NCBI GenBank assembly: GCA_028336925.1
Contig: JAOKVV010000004.1
Span: 43,041-107,040 of the forward strand
Origin: Vicingaceae bacterium
GTDB taxonomy: Bacteria > Bacteroidota > Bacteroidia > Flavobacteriales_E > Vicingaceae
Length of the DNA: 64,000 nucleotides
Direction: 5' to 3'
A program made the position numbers and the translations under genes. Shown in pieces: positions 1 through 8,684 of this stretch; within the stretch, counting starts at the first letter, position 1; each line of letters begins with the position of its first letter. The notes under the pieces are model-generated. The model did not search any database. It was not told the origin of the DNA and saw nothing but the letters and a program-made list of their open reading frames with translations.

Positions 1-418
1 CTCCTTCGCAAAATGGCTCTAAATCTTTTATTTCAGCGCTGTTAATTCTTACGATTCCTTCGATTTCATTCTTTAAACCTGTATTGTAAATTTTATCTAA
101 AAAAGGCATTTCTGTTTCGTCAGTGGCAACTACTACCTTACCACAAACATCATGATGTACATTAAATTCTTTAGAAAAACGAACCAACTCGTGGCGTCCC
201 TTAACACAATTTACTGCCTTTTTAGAACCAGGCTTATAGTATAAACCTGAATGAATTACTCCAGAATTATGACCAGTTTGATGACCGGCTAATCGATCTT
301 CTTTTTCAATGAGTAAGATTTGCAGATTGGGGTATTTTCTTTGTAACTGATACAAAGTTGCTGCTCCTACTATTCCTCCGCCTATGATGGCTATATCGTA
401 AATTTTCTCGTTGCTCAA
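1..418 (-). CDS. lhgO: L-2-hydroxyglutarate oxidase LhgO-like, N-terminal part
   Basis: FAD-dependent oxidoreductase of the DAO family; the gene runs off the left edge, leaving 139 codons. The protein opens with a Rossmann dinucleotide-binding motif (IAIIGGGIVGAA, residues 9-20), an acidic end of strand 2 (LLIEKE), then the GHQTGHNSGVIHSGLYY segment typical of LhgO/L2HGDH enzymes, which oxidise L-2-hydroxyglutarate to 2-oxoglutarate and pass electrons to the membrane. The start is a TTG at 418-416: the in-frame stop TAG lies only three codons upstream (427-425) and no ATG occurs between. Read from the minus strand, so its promoter lies toward the MFS gene at 465. The family call is firm; substrate specificity is inferred from family. 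Confidence 0.85.
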   Translation of the reverse strand, partial: MSNEKIYDIAIIGGGIVGAATLYQLQRKYPNLQILLIEKEDRLAGHQTGHNSGVIHSGLYYKPGSKKAVNCVKGRHELVRFSKEFNVHHDVCGKVVVATDETEMPFLDKIYNTGLKNEIEGIVRINSAEIKDLEPFCEG

Positions 419-464
419 TGTGTTCTATTTTGAATCCCAAAATTAGGACTCTAATGTTTAAATT

Positions 465-1757
465 CTAAACCGCTTGAATATTTTTTTGTTTTGGAACTCT
501 CAATAATAAAAAGACGCCAATTATAAAATAAGCACCCAATGCAAAAATCGAGTTGCGCATTCCTCCTGTCATCCATTCAATAAGCCCAAAAGAGAATGTA
601 CCTATAACAATTCCAACTTTTTCTAGTACATCATAAAAGCTAAAATAGGATGCATGGTCTTTTGTTTCAGGCAGCAATTTTGCATAAGTAGATCGTGATA
701 GTGATTGAATGCCGCCCATTACAAAACCAACTATAGCTGCAATAATGTAAAACTCCATTGGCAAATGGATAAAATAAGCTCCTACGCAAACACCTACCCA
801 AATAACTAACGACACCATCAAAGCTTTTAAATTTCCAACTTTTCGGGATAGAAAAGAGAAAAAATATGACCCGCCTATAGCGATAAACTGTATAATTAGT
901 ACTGACACGATTAAACCCGTTTTAGCAGCACCATCAGCTCCCCAATTAATTTCTTTTGCTGCAAACAAAGTTGCCATAAGCATCACTGTTTGCACTCCCA
1001 TACTGTAAACAAAAAATGCCGCCAAGTATCTGCTGATTGAAGTTTGTTGCTTGATTTCATTGGCTACCTTTTTAAGTTCTCTCCAACCTCTCCATATTAA
1101 ATGATCTTCTTTTTCAGGAGGTGTTCCCACATGCTTGGGCAAACGCGCATAGGTAATCTGACTAAACCCTATCCACCAAATAGCAACCGAAACAAATGCA
1201 TACTTAGCAGGCATACCAAACACCATTATCCCAACCAAATTACCAATTAACAATATAGAACTACCCAAATAGCCTAAAGAATAACCTTTTGCAGAGATCC
1301 AATCATGGTCCTTTGGATCAGCAATAATGGGCAAATAAGAATTATAGAAAACAATGCTGCCCCAAAAACCAACACTTGCGGTCATTACCGGTAACATACT
1401 CCACTCTAAATTATTTACATCAAAGAAAAAAAGTGAAGCACAAGAAATTGCCCCCAAATAGCAAAAGAATTTTAAAAATGCTTTTTTGTTATCGATATAA
1501 TCAGCAACACCAGATAAAATTGGTGAGATAAAAGCTACTATCAAAAAAGCCATAGCACTTACGTAAGCATACAGCTCTGTGTTCTTAAATTGGTATCCCA
1601 AAAAAGTAACCAAATCAGAAGTTCCGTCGGGAGTAGTTGTGGTGGTAACCGCTTCGTAAAACATCGGAAATATAGCCGTTGTAATTACTAATGGATAAGC
1701 TGAATTGGCCCAATCATAAAAGGCCCAAGCATTAATTATTCTTTTATCTCCTTTCAT
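465..1757 (-). CDS. MFS transporter, UMF1 (Atg22-like) family
   Basis: A 430-residue inner-membrane protein with about twelve hydrophobic segments. It opens with the UMF1-type N-terminus INAWAFYDWANSAY, characteristic of bacterial relatives of the vacuolar effluxer Atg22, and carries the internal MGGIQSLSRSTYAKLLP segment typical of the second half of that family. The substrate is unknown; the eukaryotic relatives export amino acids, which is only a hint. It starts 22 bases after the dnaX stop on the same strand with no terminator visible between, so it is probably co-transcribed with dnaX. No truncation is seen. Confidence 0.88.
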   Translation of the reverse strand: MKGDKRIINAWAFYDWANSAYPLVITTAIFPMFYEAVTTTTTPDGTSDLVTFLGYQFKNTELYAYVSAMAFLIVAFISPILSGVADYIDNKKAFLKFFCYLGAISCASLFFFDVNNLEWSMLPVMTASVGFWGSIVFYNSYLPIIADPKDHDWISAKGYSLGYLGSSILLIGNLVGIMVFGMPAKYAFVSVAIWWIGFSQITYARLPKHVGTPPEKEDHLIWRGWRELKKVANEIKQQTSISRYLAAFFVYSMGVQTVMLMATLFAAKEINWGADGAAKTGLIVSVLIIQFIAIGGSYFFSFLSRKVGNLKALMVSLVIWVGVCVGAYFIHLPMEFYIIAAIVGFVMGGIQSLSRSTYAKLLPETKDHASYFSFYDVLEKVGIVIGTFSFGLIEWMTGGMRNSIFALGAYFIIGVFLLLRVPKQKNIQAV

Positions 1758-1779
1758 AATGGTCTATTTACTTTGGCAC

Positions 1780-3603
1780 TTAGATAAAATCTAAATCCAA
1801 TTTCTTTTTCAAATCTAACAAATTAGGATTACGATCAATCATTTTCTGAAACTTTTCAGCATCTGTATAAGCCTTTCGTTCAGTTAAATCTCTATTGATA
1901 GAAACCACAATAGTTACTTCTGAATTTTTTAAACGTTGACGCATCATCTCATGCATATCAGGTCTAAAAATCATTACTTCCTCTTCTTGACTTTTATTTT
2001 CAACTAGCATCTGCAACAAATTACCTTCTCGCTTAGGCATTCTCTCTCGCATTGCAGAAGTAACTAGTGAGCTACCTTCCTTTCCTTCTTTCTCTATTTC
2101 AGCCATCAATTCAGCCCAAACCGCCTTTAACTCTTCATCAGAAAATTCAGTAGACATTTTGGGGCCAGACGCCTTTTGCGCTTTCTCTTGAGATTCTTCA
2201 ACTTTTGGCTTATCATTGAGCATAGCGCCCAACGAGGCCGAAACCGATGGAATTTTGCGTTTCCCTCCAAATTTAGTACCTATTTTAACCGGTGCAGGAG
2301 GAGCATTATGGGTATTGATAGGTTCTGTTGGAATTTGACTTTCCGGCGGAACAATTGAATTATTTACTTTTAAAGGTGGAGCTACTGCGTTTTGAGGAGT
2401 TACAGATGTAGCTTGAGTAGAATTGCCACTAATTACTGATTTAGAGGGTTTTAAATTCTCAACTACTTTGAATCCATCATTTTTTTTTTGAACCGTAGTA
2501 TCTAAACCACCGTTTGTAATCGAACAAAGCTGCATTAGGCAGAGCTCAATGAGCAGCCGTTGATTCTTGGCTGCTTTATACTGCAAGTCGGCTTGGTTTG
2601 CTAGCTGAATTGCCTGCATCAAAAAATGACCATCTGCCGCCTTAGACTGTTCTAGATATTTTTCTTTGATCGATGCCCCTACTTCGAGCAACTGAACTGT
2701 AATTGGATCTTTACTCACCATCAGGTTTCTCAAATGTTCGGCTAATCCGACAATAAAATTATGCCCATCAAAACCTTTGTTTAATACATCGTTGTAGACC
2801 ATTAAAACATCTGGAATTTTATTTCCAAGTAGCATTTCAGTTACTTTAAAATAATAGTCGTAATCAAGAATGTTTAAATTATCAATCACATGGGCATAGG
2901 TCATGTTGCTCCCGGAAAAAGAAACAATTTGATCAAACATAGACAAAGCATCTCTCAATGCTCCATCTGCTTTTTGAGCAATAATATGCAACGCATCTTG
3001 CTCGGCCTTTATCTCTTCTTTTTCAGCAATACTGCCCAAATGATGTGCAATATCTTCTACCTGAATTCGATTAAAATCAAATATTTGACAACGGGAAAGG
3101 ATTGTTGGAATAATTTTATGTTTCTCAGTAGTTGCTAAAATAAAAATAGCATGCTTTGGAGGCTCCTCTAATGTTTTTAGAAACGCATTAAATGCAGAGG
3201 TTGAAAGCATGTGAACCTCATCAATGATGTAAACACGATGAGATCCCAACTGCGGAGCAAAACGAACTTGATCTACTAAATTTCTAATATCGTCAACCGA
3301 GTTATTGGAAGCCGCATCAAGCTCATAAACGTTTAGAGATTGCCCCTCGTTGAATGACTTGCAAGACTCGCACTTATCGCAAGCTTCTGTAGATGCTGTT
3401 CTATCAAAACAATTGATGGTTTTCGCCAAAATACGCGCACAAGTAGTTTTTCCAACTCCTCGTGGCCCACAAAACAAAAATGCTTGGGCCAGATGACCTG
3501 TTTTTATTGCATTTTTTAAAGTATTGGTAATGGACTGTTGACCAACCACTGTATCAAAAGTAGCCGGTCTATATTTACGTGCTGAAACAACAAAATTCTC
3601 CAT
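1780..3603 (-). CDS. dnaX: DNA polymerase III subunit gamma/tau
   Basis: Clamp-loader ATPase of the replisome, 607 residues. Walker A GPRGVGKT is at residues 46-53, four zinc-binding cysteines are at C65, C75, C78 and C81, the Walker B/DEVH segment is around 128-131, and a sensor-1/SRC segment (ILATTEKHKIIPTILSRC) follows. Domain III helices run to about residue 365. A low-complexity Pro/Ala/Lys linker (about 375-480) leads to a C-terminal tau-like domain with alternating charged helices. I see no obvious slippery frameshift heptamer dedicated to a short gamma form. A perfect TAnnTTTG promoter element lies at 3638-3631 on the minus strand, about 28 bases before the ATG. Confidence 0.97.
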   Translation of the reverse strand: MENFVVSARKYRPATFDTVVGQQSITNTLKNAIKTGHLAQAFLFCGPRGVGKTTCARILAKTINCFDRTASTEACDKCESCKSFNEGQSLNVYELDAASNNSVDDIRNLVDQVRFAPQLGSHRVYIIDEVHMLSTSAFNAFLKTLEEPPKHAIFILATTEKHKIIPTILSRCQIFDFNRIQVEDIAHHLGSIAEKEEIKAEQDALHIIAQKADGALRDALSMFDQIVSFSGSNMTYAHVIDNLNILDYDYYFKVTEMLLGNKIPDVLMVYNDVLNKGFDGHNFIVGLAEHLRNLMVSKDPITVQLLEVGASIKEKYLEQSKAADGHFLMQAIQLANQADLQYKAAKNQRLLIELCLMQLCSITNGGLDTTVQKKNDGFKVVENLKPSKSVISGNSTQATSVTPQNAVAPPLKVNNSIVPPESQIPTEPINTHNAPPAPVKIGTKFGGKRKIPSVSASLGAMLNDKPKVEESQEKAQKASGPKMSTEFSDEELKAVWAELMAEIEKEGKEGSSLVTSAMRERMPKREGNLLQMLVENKSQEEEVMIFRPDMHEMMRQRLKNSEVTIVVSINRDLTERKAYTDAEKFQKMIDRNPNLLDLKKKLDLDFI

Positions 3604-3630
3604 TCAATCCTTCTTCTGTATTTGGAAAAA

Positions 3631-3638
3631 CAAATATA
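3631..3638 (-). promoter_or_regulatory. Promoter -7 element for dnaX
   Basis: TATATTTG read on the minus strand matches the Bacteroidota primary sigma factor -7 consensus TAnnTTTG exactly. It lies 27 bases upstream of the dnaX ATG, leaving a short leader of roughly 23 bases. Confidence 0.6.
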
Positions 3639-3709
3639 TCATTATTCTTTTTTGGGTGGGTAGGTTGTTGAAAAGTTATAGAAGGAAATATTATAAAAGC
3701 CGGGGGCAT

Positions 3710-3751
3710 CTTTCCATTTGAGACGGGATGCATCGCGTCTCAGAAGGAAAG
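3710..3751. repeat. REP-like palindromic hairpin element
   Basis: The core at 3720-3741 is a 22-base palindrome (GAGACG...CGTCTC around GATGCATC) with a single mismatched pair. Outer arms CTTTCC (3710-3715) and GGAAAG (3746-3751) extend it to a 42-base hairpin with two mismatches and one G-T pair. A further inverted pair, AAAAGCC at 3695-3701 and GGCTTTT at 3785-3791, encloses it. The core word is of the kind dispersed in intergenic DNA of many Bacteroidota and cyanobacteria. There is no T-run directly after it on either strand, so it does not look like a plain terminator. Confidence 0.65.
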
Positions 3752-3895
3752 CGAATATTATCATTAAAAAACCACCCTAAAGTTGGCTTTTCTCTTTTCT
3801 TATTTAACGAGCTGCAAGTATTATGGATAATTACACACGGACTAAAAGTCTGCAGAAACGAAGTATAACGAACTCCATTTAAGCCCATTGTCTCT

Positions 3896-5137
3896 CTAAA
3901 AATCCCCATACAACAAATACTTACTCCTTACAACTTTTTGAAAGCGACTCAAATCGGCTTGCCAAGTAGCTCGAATTTCTTCGGCAGTCATTCCTGCCTC
4001 TATTTGGTGTTGCAGTTGTTTGGTTCCTGCCAATAATGCAAAAAAATTGGTGAAAAACTCACTCTTATTCGGATAGAAATTAAAGGCATCAATTAAATAC
4101 TGCAAATCCAATTGTCCGTTGTTTTTTAGCTCCAAAGATCGGGCAGAAAGCTCTCTACCGAAACACAATTCTCCATTTAACTTGGGCTCTTTAGCCCCAA
4201 ACATAGGCTTAGGCGTGAAGGCATAGGAATATAATCCAAAAGACGGATGCCCAAATAACTGAAATGGTTTCTCTGTGCCTCTTCCCACAGAAACTGGCGT
4301 GCCTTCAAAAAAGCATAAAGAAGGATATAGATAAATAGAATTCATATTCGGTAAGTTAGGAGAAGGCTTTTCAGGCAACTCATACCGCATTGTATGATCG
4401 TAAGCAGTCATTTTTACGACGTTCAAATCGCATTGAATTCCATTTTCTAGCCATTTTTCACCGTTAATCATTGAAGCATATTCACCCATCGTCATTCCAT
4501 GAACTACAGGAACAGGGTGTAAGCCAACGAAAGAGGTAAATTCTTTTTCCAATATTGGGCCATCAATATAATATCCATTCGGGTTTGGCCGATCCAACAC
4601 AATCAACGGAATATTATTCTCAGCACACGCCTCCATTACATAATGAAGCGTAGAAATATAAGTGTAAAATCGTGCACCTACATCCTGAAGGTCAAACACC
4701 ATCACCTCAACGCCTGAAAGCATGTCTTTAGATGGTTTCTTATCTTTTCCATACAATGAAAAAATCGGCAATCCAGTTTTTCCATCCAATGAAGAGCTTA
4801 CTTTTTCACCTGCATCTGCATCGCCTCTAAAGCCGTGCTCGGGACTGAATAGCTTGATAATTTCTACTTTCTTTGAAAGCAAAACATCTACTAAGTGGCT
4901 GCTCTTTATTAACGTAGCATGGTTACCAACTAATCCCACTTTTTTATTCGCTAATTGTGGTAAATAACTTGCTAAATTTTCAGCTCCTAAAGAAAATATA
5001 ACCGAACTATTTTCAGAAGCTTTCACAACATCATTTTTACCTACATTAACCTCGTTATTAGCACATGCCACTTGTAAAAAAAGTAAACTATAGAAAAAAA
5101 TCAGGTATAAAAATGGTCGTTTCTTAAATCGTTTCAT
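3896..5137 (-). CDS. namZ: DUF1343 lipoprotein, NamZ/YbbC-like exo-N-acetylmuramidase
   Basis: A 413-residue lipoprotein: basic N-terminus, hydrophobic stretch and lipobox LQVAC with C25 as the acylated cysteine. The body is a full DUF1343 domain, with the family segments VGLVGNHATLI, LFSPEHGFRGDADAGE, VMVFDLQDVGARFYTYIS and LDRPNPNGYYIDGPI. Characterised members (Bacillus subtilis YbbC/NamZ, Tannerella NamZ) remove terminal MurNAc from peptidoglycan fragments, so a role in cell-wall recycling in the periplasm or at the cell surface is likely. Its start region is divergent from the permease at 5170. Length is typical. The enzyme activity is inferred from the family. Confidence 0.88.
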   Translation of the reverse strand: MKRFKKRPFLYLIFFYSLLFLQVACANNEVNVGKNDVVKASENSSVIFSLGAENLASYLPQLANKKVGLVGNHATLIKSSHLVDVLLSKKVEIIKLFSPEHGFRGDADAGEKVSSSLDGKTGLPIFSLYGKDKKPSKDMLSGVEVMVFDLQDVGARFYTYISTLHYVMEACAENNIPLIVLDRPNPNGYYIDGPILEKEFTSFVGLHPVPVVHGMTMGEYASMINGEKWLENGIQCDLNVVKMTAYDHTMRYELPEKPSPNLPNMNSIYLYPSLCFFEGTPVSVGRGTEKPFQLFGHPSFGLYSYAFTPKPMFGAKEPKLNGELCFGRELSARSLELKNNGQLDLQYLIDAFNFYPNKSEFFTNFFALLAGTKQLQHQIEAGMTAEEIRATWQADLSRFQKVVRSKYLLYGDF

Positions 5138-5145
5138 CTTATTAT

Positions 5146-5153
5146 TACATTTG
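5146..5153 (+). promoter_or_regulatory. Promoter -7 element for the permease at 5170
   Basis: TACATTTG is an exact TAnnTTTG match 16 bases upstream of the TTG start at 5170. It supports the TTG as the true start, because the reading frame has a stop at 5125-5127 and no ATG between that stop and 5170. Confidence 0.6.
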
Positions 5154-5169
5154 TAGCAAACACTTTCAA

Positions 5170-6393
5170 TTGAATTTCGAACTATTTACAGCCAGAAAAA
5201 TCCTCAAAGGTAGCAACGAAGGTAATCGTTTTTCGGCACCTATTATACGTATTTCAATTTTAGCCATCGCTTTAGGTGTAGCTGTAATGATTATTGCTAT
5301 GGCGATTGTAAATGGTTTTCAAACCGAAATTCGCAATAAAATTGTCGGATTTGGAGCACACACTTCCATTACTTCTTACAATACCCAGAATCAACTTGAC
5401 CCTAAACCAATTGACCGAAATCAAGATTTTCTGCCCAAAATTCAAAACCATGAAGCAGTCAATAACATTCAAGTATTTGCTTCGAAAGGTGGCATTATAA
5501 AAACTGAAAAAGACATTTATGGTGTAGTACTGAAAGGTGTAGGGAGCGATTATGACTGGTCTTTCTTTAATCAAAACCTTGTTGCTGGGCATAAAATCAC
5601 TATATCTGATACCAATAGAAATGATAGTATCTTAATCTCTGAGTACATTGCAAACAAACTATACTTAGCCGTTGGAGATGAAATTCGGATGTATTTTATA
5701 CAAGAACCTCCTAGAGTTCGAAAATTCTCAATTGCAGGTATTTACAATACAGGTTTTGGTGAAATGGATGAACTGTATGTGATTGGAGACATTCAACACA
5801 TCCAAAAATTAAATAATTGGTCTGATAACTTAGTAACAGGCTTTGAAGTTTCCGTAAATGATTTCGAAAAGCTAGATGAAGTAGATGAGTTTATCTACCA
5901 CAACATTGGATACAACTTCACCTCCACCAGCATTAAAACGGCCAGAGCTGATATATTTAACTGGCTTGACTTGCAAGACATCAACGTTTTAGTCATTATT
6001 ATACTTATGTTGCTCGTAGCGGGAATTAATATTATCTCGGCGCTTTTAATTATGGTTATTGAACGCACCAACATGATTGGAATTTTAAAAACCGTTGGGG
6101 CTAATAATTCAAGCATCCGTCGTATTTTCTTGTATAGCGCTACCTATCTAATAGGTGTTGGTCTATTTTGGGGTAACCTTATCGGGATTTCATTTTGTGT
6201 ATTGCAACAGCAATTTCAATTTTTCAAATTGGATGAAGAAGCCTATTACATTGATCGTGTGCCAATCGAAATCAATGTGATAGAAATAATTGCACTCAAC
6301 TTGGGAACATTAATAATAAGTGTGGCCATTTTGGTAATCCCCTCTTTAATCATTTCTAAAATTACGCCAGCTAAAGCGATTAAGTTCGATTAA
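5170..6393 (+). CDS. FtsX/LolC-LolE-like ABC transporter permease
   Basis: A 407-residue inner-membrane protein with the MacB/FtsX layout: an N-terminal membrane helix (about residues 25-48), a periplasmic domain of about 210 residues, then three membrane helices at about 268-295, 315-345 and 370-400. The loop ERTNMIGILKTVGANNSSIRR is the FtsX-family coupling segment next to the ATPase, and the N-terminal FTARKILKGS resembles lipoprotein-releasing permeases. It probably works in lipoprotein sorting to the outer membrane. No ATPase gene is adjacent; a LolD-type ATPase lies at 59543. The start is TTG: an in-frame stop precedes it and no ATG is available. Confidence 0.85.
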   Translation: MNFELFTARKILKGSNEGNRFSAPIIRISILAIALGVAVMIIAMAIVNGFQTEIRNKIVGFGAHTSITSYNTQNQLDPKPIDRNQDFLPKIQNHEAVNNIQVFASKGGIIKTEKDIYGVVLKGVGSDYDWSFFNQNLVAGHKITISDTNRNDSILISEYIANKLYLAVGDEIRMYFIQEPPRVRKFSIAGIYNTGFGEMDELYVIGDIQHIQKLNNWSDNLVTGFEVSVNDFEKLDEVDEFIYHNIGYNFTSTSIKTARADIFNWLDLQDINVLVIIILMLLVAGINIISALLIMVIERTNMIGILKTVGANNSSIRRIFLYSATYLIGVGLFWGNLIGISFCVLQQQFQFFKLDEEAYYIDRVPIEINVIEIIALNLGTLIISVAILVIPSLIISKITPAKAIKFD

Positions 6394-6443
6394 TAAGGTT
6401 AAAAATAGCTTGAATTTCGCTTCTATTTGGGTTAATTAAATGA

Positions 6444-6451
6444 TACTTTTG
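6444..6451 (+). promoter_or_regulatory. Promoter -7 element for cystathionine beta-synthase
   Basis: TACTTTTG is an exact TAnnTTTG match, 26 bases before the ATG at 6478. Confidence 0.55.
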
Positions 6452-6477
6452 TAATCGGTAAAAACGAAAGAAAGATC

Positions 6478-7842
6478 ATGAAATACTTCAATAATATCAT
6501 CGAAACAATTGGAAATACTCCACTTGTAAAATTGAACAAAACAGTAGAAGGTGTGCCTGCTTTAGTATTGGCCAAAGTAGAAACATTTAATCCAGGTCAT
6601 TCCATTAAAGACCGAATGGCTTTAAAAATGGTAGAAGATGCTGAAAAGTCAGGTGTTTTAAAACCAGGTGGAACCATTATTGAAGGAACCTCAGGAAACA
6701 CAGGTATGGGACTAGCCCTAGCAGCAATTGCTAAAGGGTATAAACTAATTTGCACCATGGCCGATAAGCAATCACAAGAAAAGATTGATATCTTAAGAGC
6801 AATGGGAGCTGAAGTTATTGTTACACCAACTAATGTAGCTTCAGATGACCCTAGATCTTACTATTCTGTTGCTAGAAAACTAAATGAAGACATTCCTAAT
6901 TCTTTTTACCCCAACCAATACGACAATTTATCAAACCGTACTGCTCATTATGAGCAAACTGGTCCTGAAATTTGGGAACAAACTGAAGGTAAAATCACAC
7001 ACTTGGTTGTAGGTGTTGGAACAGGTGGAACTATTTCCGGAACTGCCAAATACTTAAAAGAACAAAATCCAAATGTTAAAATATGGGGAATAGATACTTA
7101 TGGGTCAGTATTTAAGAAATATCACGAAACTGGTGAGTTTGACGAAAATGAAATCTATTCTTACTTAACAGAAGGTATTGGAGAAGATATTTTACCTGAG
7201 AACGTAGATTTTAAATTAATTGATAAATTCGAAAAAGTAAGCGATAAAGATGGCATGCTCATGACTAGAAGACTAGCCAGAGAAGAAGGTCTATTTATGG
7301 GGAACTCAGCAGGTAGTGCAGTTGCAGGATTGCTTCAGTTAAAAAATGAACTCACCCCTGATGATGTAGTCGTAGTTATTTTCCATGATCACGGAACCAG
7401 ATACGTAGGAAAAATCTTTAACGATGATTGGATGCGGGATAGGGGCTTCTTAGATAAAGAGAAAGCGAGAGCGCTAGATTTAATCAAAAATCATAAAAAC
7501 AAAACATTAGTTACTGTAAACGATCAGCACACAATTTCGGAAGTAATCGCAGTGCTTACGAAGTATAATATTTCTCAAGTACCTGTTAAAAACGAAGAAG
7601 GAGACTTTGTTGGATCAATCAACGATACAGAGTTATATGCTGCACTAATCAAAAACCCAAAAATGGGAGAAGATAAGGTCAGCTCTGTAATGGGTAAAGC
7701 CTATCCCTTTGTAGAAGCAAATGCAACCATCGAAGATGTTTCTAAACTAATCGATAAAAACTCACGAGCAGTTTTAATAAAGGATGCAGCAGGAATATCT
7801 CACATTATTACCATTCATGATGTGATTGATTCATTGAAATAA
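6478..7842 (+). CDS. cbs: Cystathionine beta-synthase
   Basis: A PLP-dependent enzyme of 454 residues. The fold-type II catalytic domain occupies residues 1-325, with the PLP lysine K44 in HSIKDRMA, the phosphate-binding loop EGTSGNTG near 69-76 and the GTGGTISG loop. Two CBS domains follow (about 335-454), giving the domain order of eukaryotic-type cystathionine beta-synthase rather than a plain cysteine synthase. It condenses serine or O-acetylserine with homocysteine or sulfide; which reaction dominates cannot be told from sequence. It is followed after 11 bases by the BtuF-fold protein gene, so the two probably share a transcript. Confidence 0.93.
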   Translation: MKYFNNIIETIGNTPLVKLNKTVEGVPALVLAKVETFNPGHSIKDRMALKMVEDAEKSGVLKPGGTIIEGTSGNTGMGLALAAIAKGYKLICTMADKQSQEKIDILRAMGAEVIVTPTNVASDDPRSYYSVARKLNEDIPNSFYPNQYDNLSNRTAHYEQTGPEIWEQTEGKITHLVVGVGTGGTISGTAKYLKEQNPNVKIWGIDTYGSVFKKYHETGEFDENEIYSYLTEGIGEDILPENVDFKLIDKFEKVSDKDGMLMTRRLAREEGLFMGNSAGSAVAGLLQLKNELTPDDVVVVIFHDHGTRYVGKIFNDDWMRDRGFLDKEKARALDLIKNHKNKTLVTVNDQHTISEVIAVLTKYNISQVPVKNEEGDFVGSINDTELYAALIKNPKMGEDKVSSVMGKAYPFVEANATIEDVSKLIDKNSRAVLIKDAAGISHIITIHDVIDSLK

Positions 7843-7853
7843 AATCATTTAAG

Positions 7854-8624
7854 ATGATTCAATTAAAAGATCAGATGGGGAGCTTGCTTAATTTTAAGCA
7901 GGCTCCTTTGTGTATTGTGTCGTTGGTTCCTTCTATCTCAGAGCTTATTTGGGATTTAGGTTTACACGATGAGTTGGTAGGTGTAACTAAGTTTTGCATC
8001 CACCCGGAAAATCTTCGAAAAGATAAAGCAATTGTAGGTGGCACCAAAAACGTAAAGATAGAACGTTTGTTGGCATTAAACCCAGATTTTGTAATAGCCA
8101 ACTTAGAAGAAAACACCAAAGAAGAAATCGAAATAATTTCTAAACTTATCCCTACTTACATAAGCGATATTAACACGGTAGAGCAAATGCTCCAGTTCAT
8201 CAATGACATTGGATTGATTTGTAATCGTGAAAAAGAAGCAGAAGAAATAGCTAAAAAAGTATCCGAAACTATGGCAGCAATTCCTTCAAAACCTAAAAAC
8301 AAAAAAGCCATTTATCTCATTTGGAATGAACCATTCATGAGTATCGGTGGCGATACGTTTATTTCTCACATTATGCAGCAAGTTGGATTTGAAAACTGCT
8401 TAAAAGAAATAGACCGTTACCCGACTCTTACCTTTGAAGATATTCAACAAATCTCTCCTGACGAAATTTGGCTTTCGTCTGAGCCATTTCCATTTAAAGA
8501 AGCTCACCAAAAAGAGTTACAAAATATATTTCCCTATGTTACAGTTCGCTTGGTAGATGGAGAAGCATTTTCATGGTACGGCAGCCGTATTTTTAAATTA
8601 AAAGATTACCTCTCCTCTTTTTAA
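7854..8624 (+). CDS. BtuF/TroA-fold helical-backbone metal receptor without signal peptide
   Basis: A 256-residue member of the periplasmic binding protein family for cobalamin, haem or siderophore-type ligands. The family segments SLVPSISELIWDLG, VGVTKFCIHP and NPDFVIA are present, followed by the long connecting helix and second lobe. Unusually, there is no signal peptide or lipobox: the chain begins directly with a short soluble segment. The protein is therefore predicted to be cytoplasmic, as in a known Bacteroidota subgroup of this fold. No permease or ATPase is adjacent. It follows cbs by 11 bases. A ligand role is not assignable; a link to a corrinoid or metal cofactor is only speculation. 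Confidence 0.8.
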   Translation: MIQLKDQMGSLLNFKQAPLCIVSLVPSISELIWDLGLHDELVGVTKFCIHPENLRKDKAIVGGTKNVKIERLLALNPDFVIANLEENTKEEIEIISKLIPTYISDINTVEQMLQFINDIGLICNREKEAEEIAKKVSETMAAIPSKPKNKKAIYLIWNEPFMSIGGDTFISHIMQQVGFENCLKEIDRYPTLTFEDIQQISPDEIWLSSEPFPFKEAHQKELQNIFPYVTVRLVDGEAFSWYGSRIFKLKDYLSSF

Positions 8625-8684
8625 TGAAACGCAATCAACTCTTCCCATAAAATTTTAATAACTTTATTCGAATTATTTAGACCA

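Noticed and set aside
3691-3909. 72-codon minus-strand reading frame between dnaX and the NamZ gene
   Set aside because: It overlaps the NamZ gene end, translates the palindromic repeat, and has no coding features.
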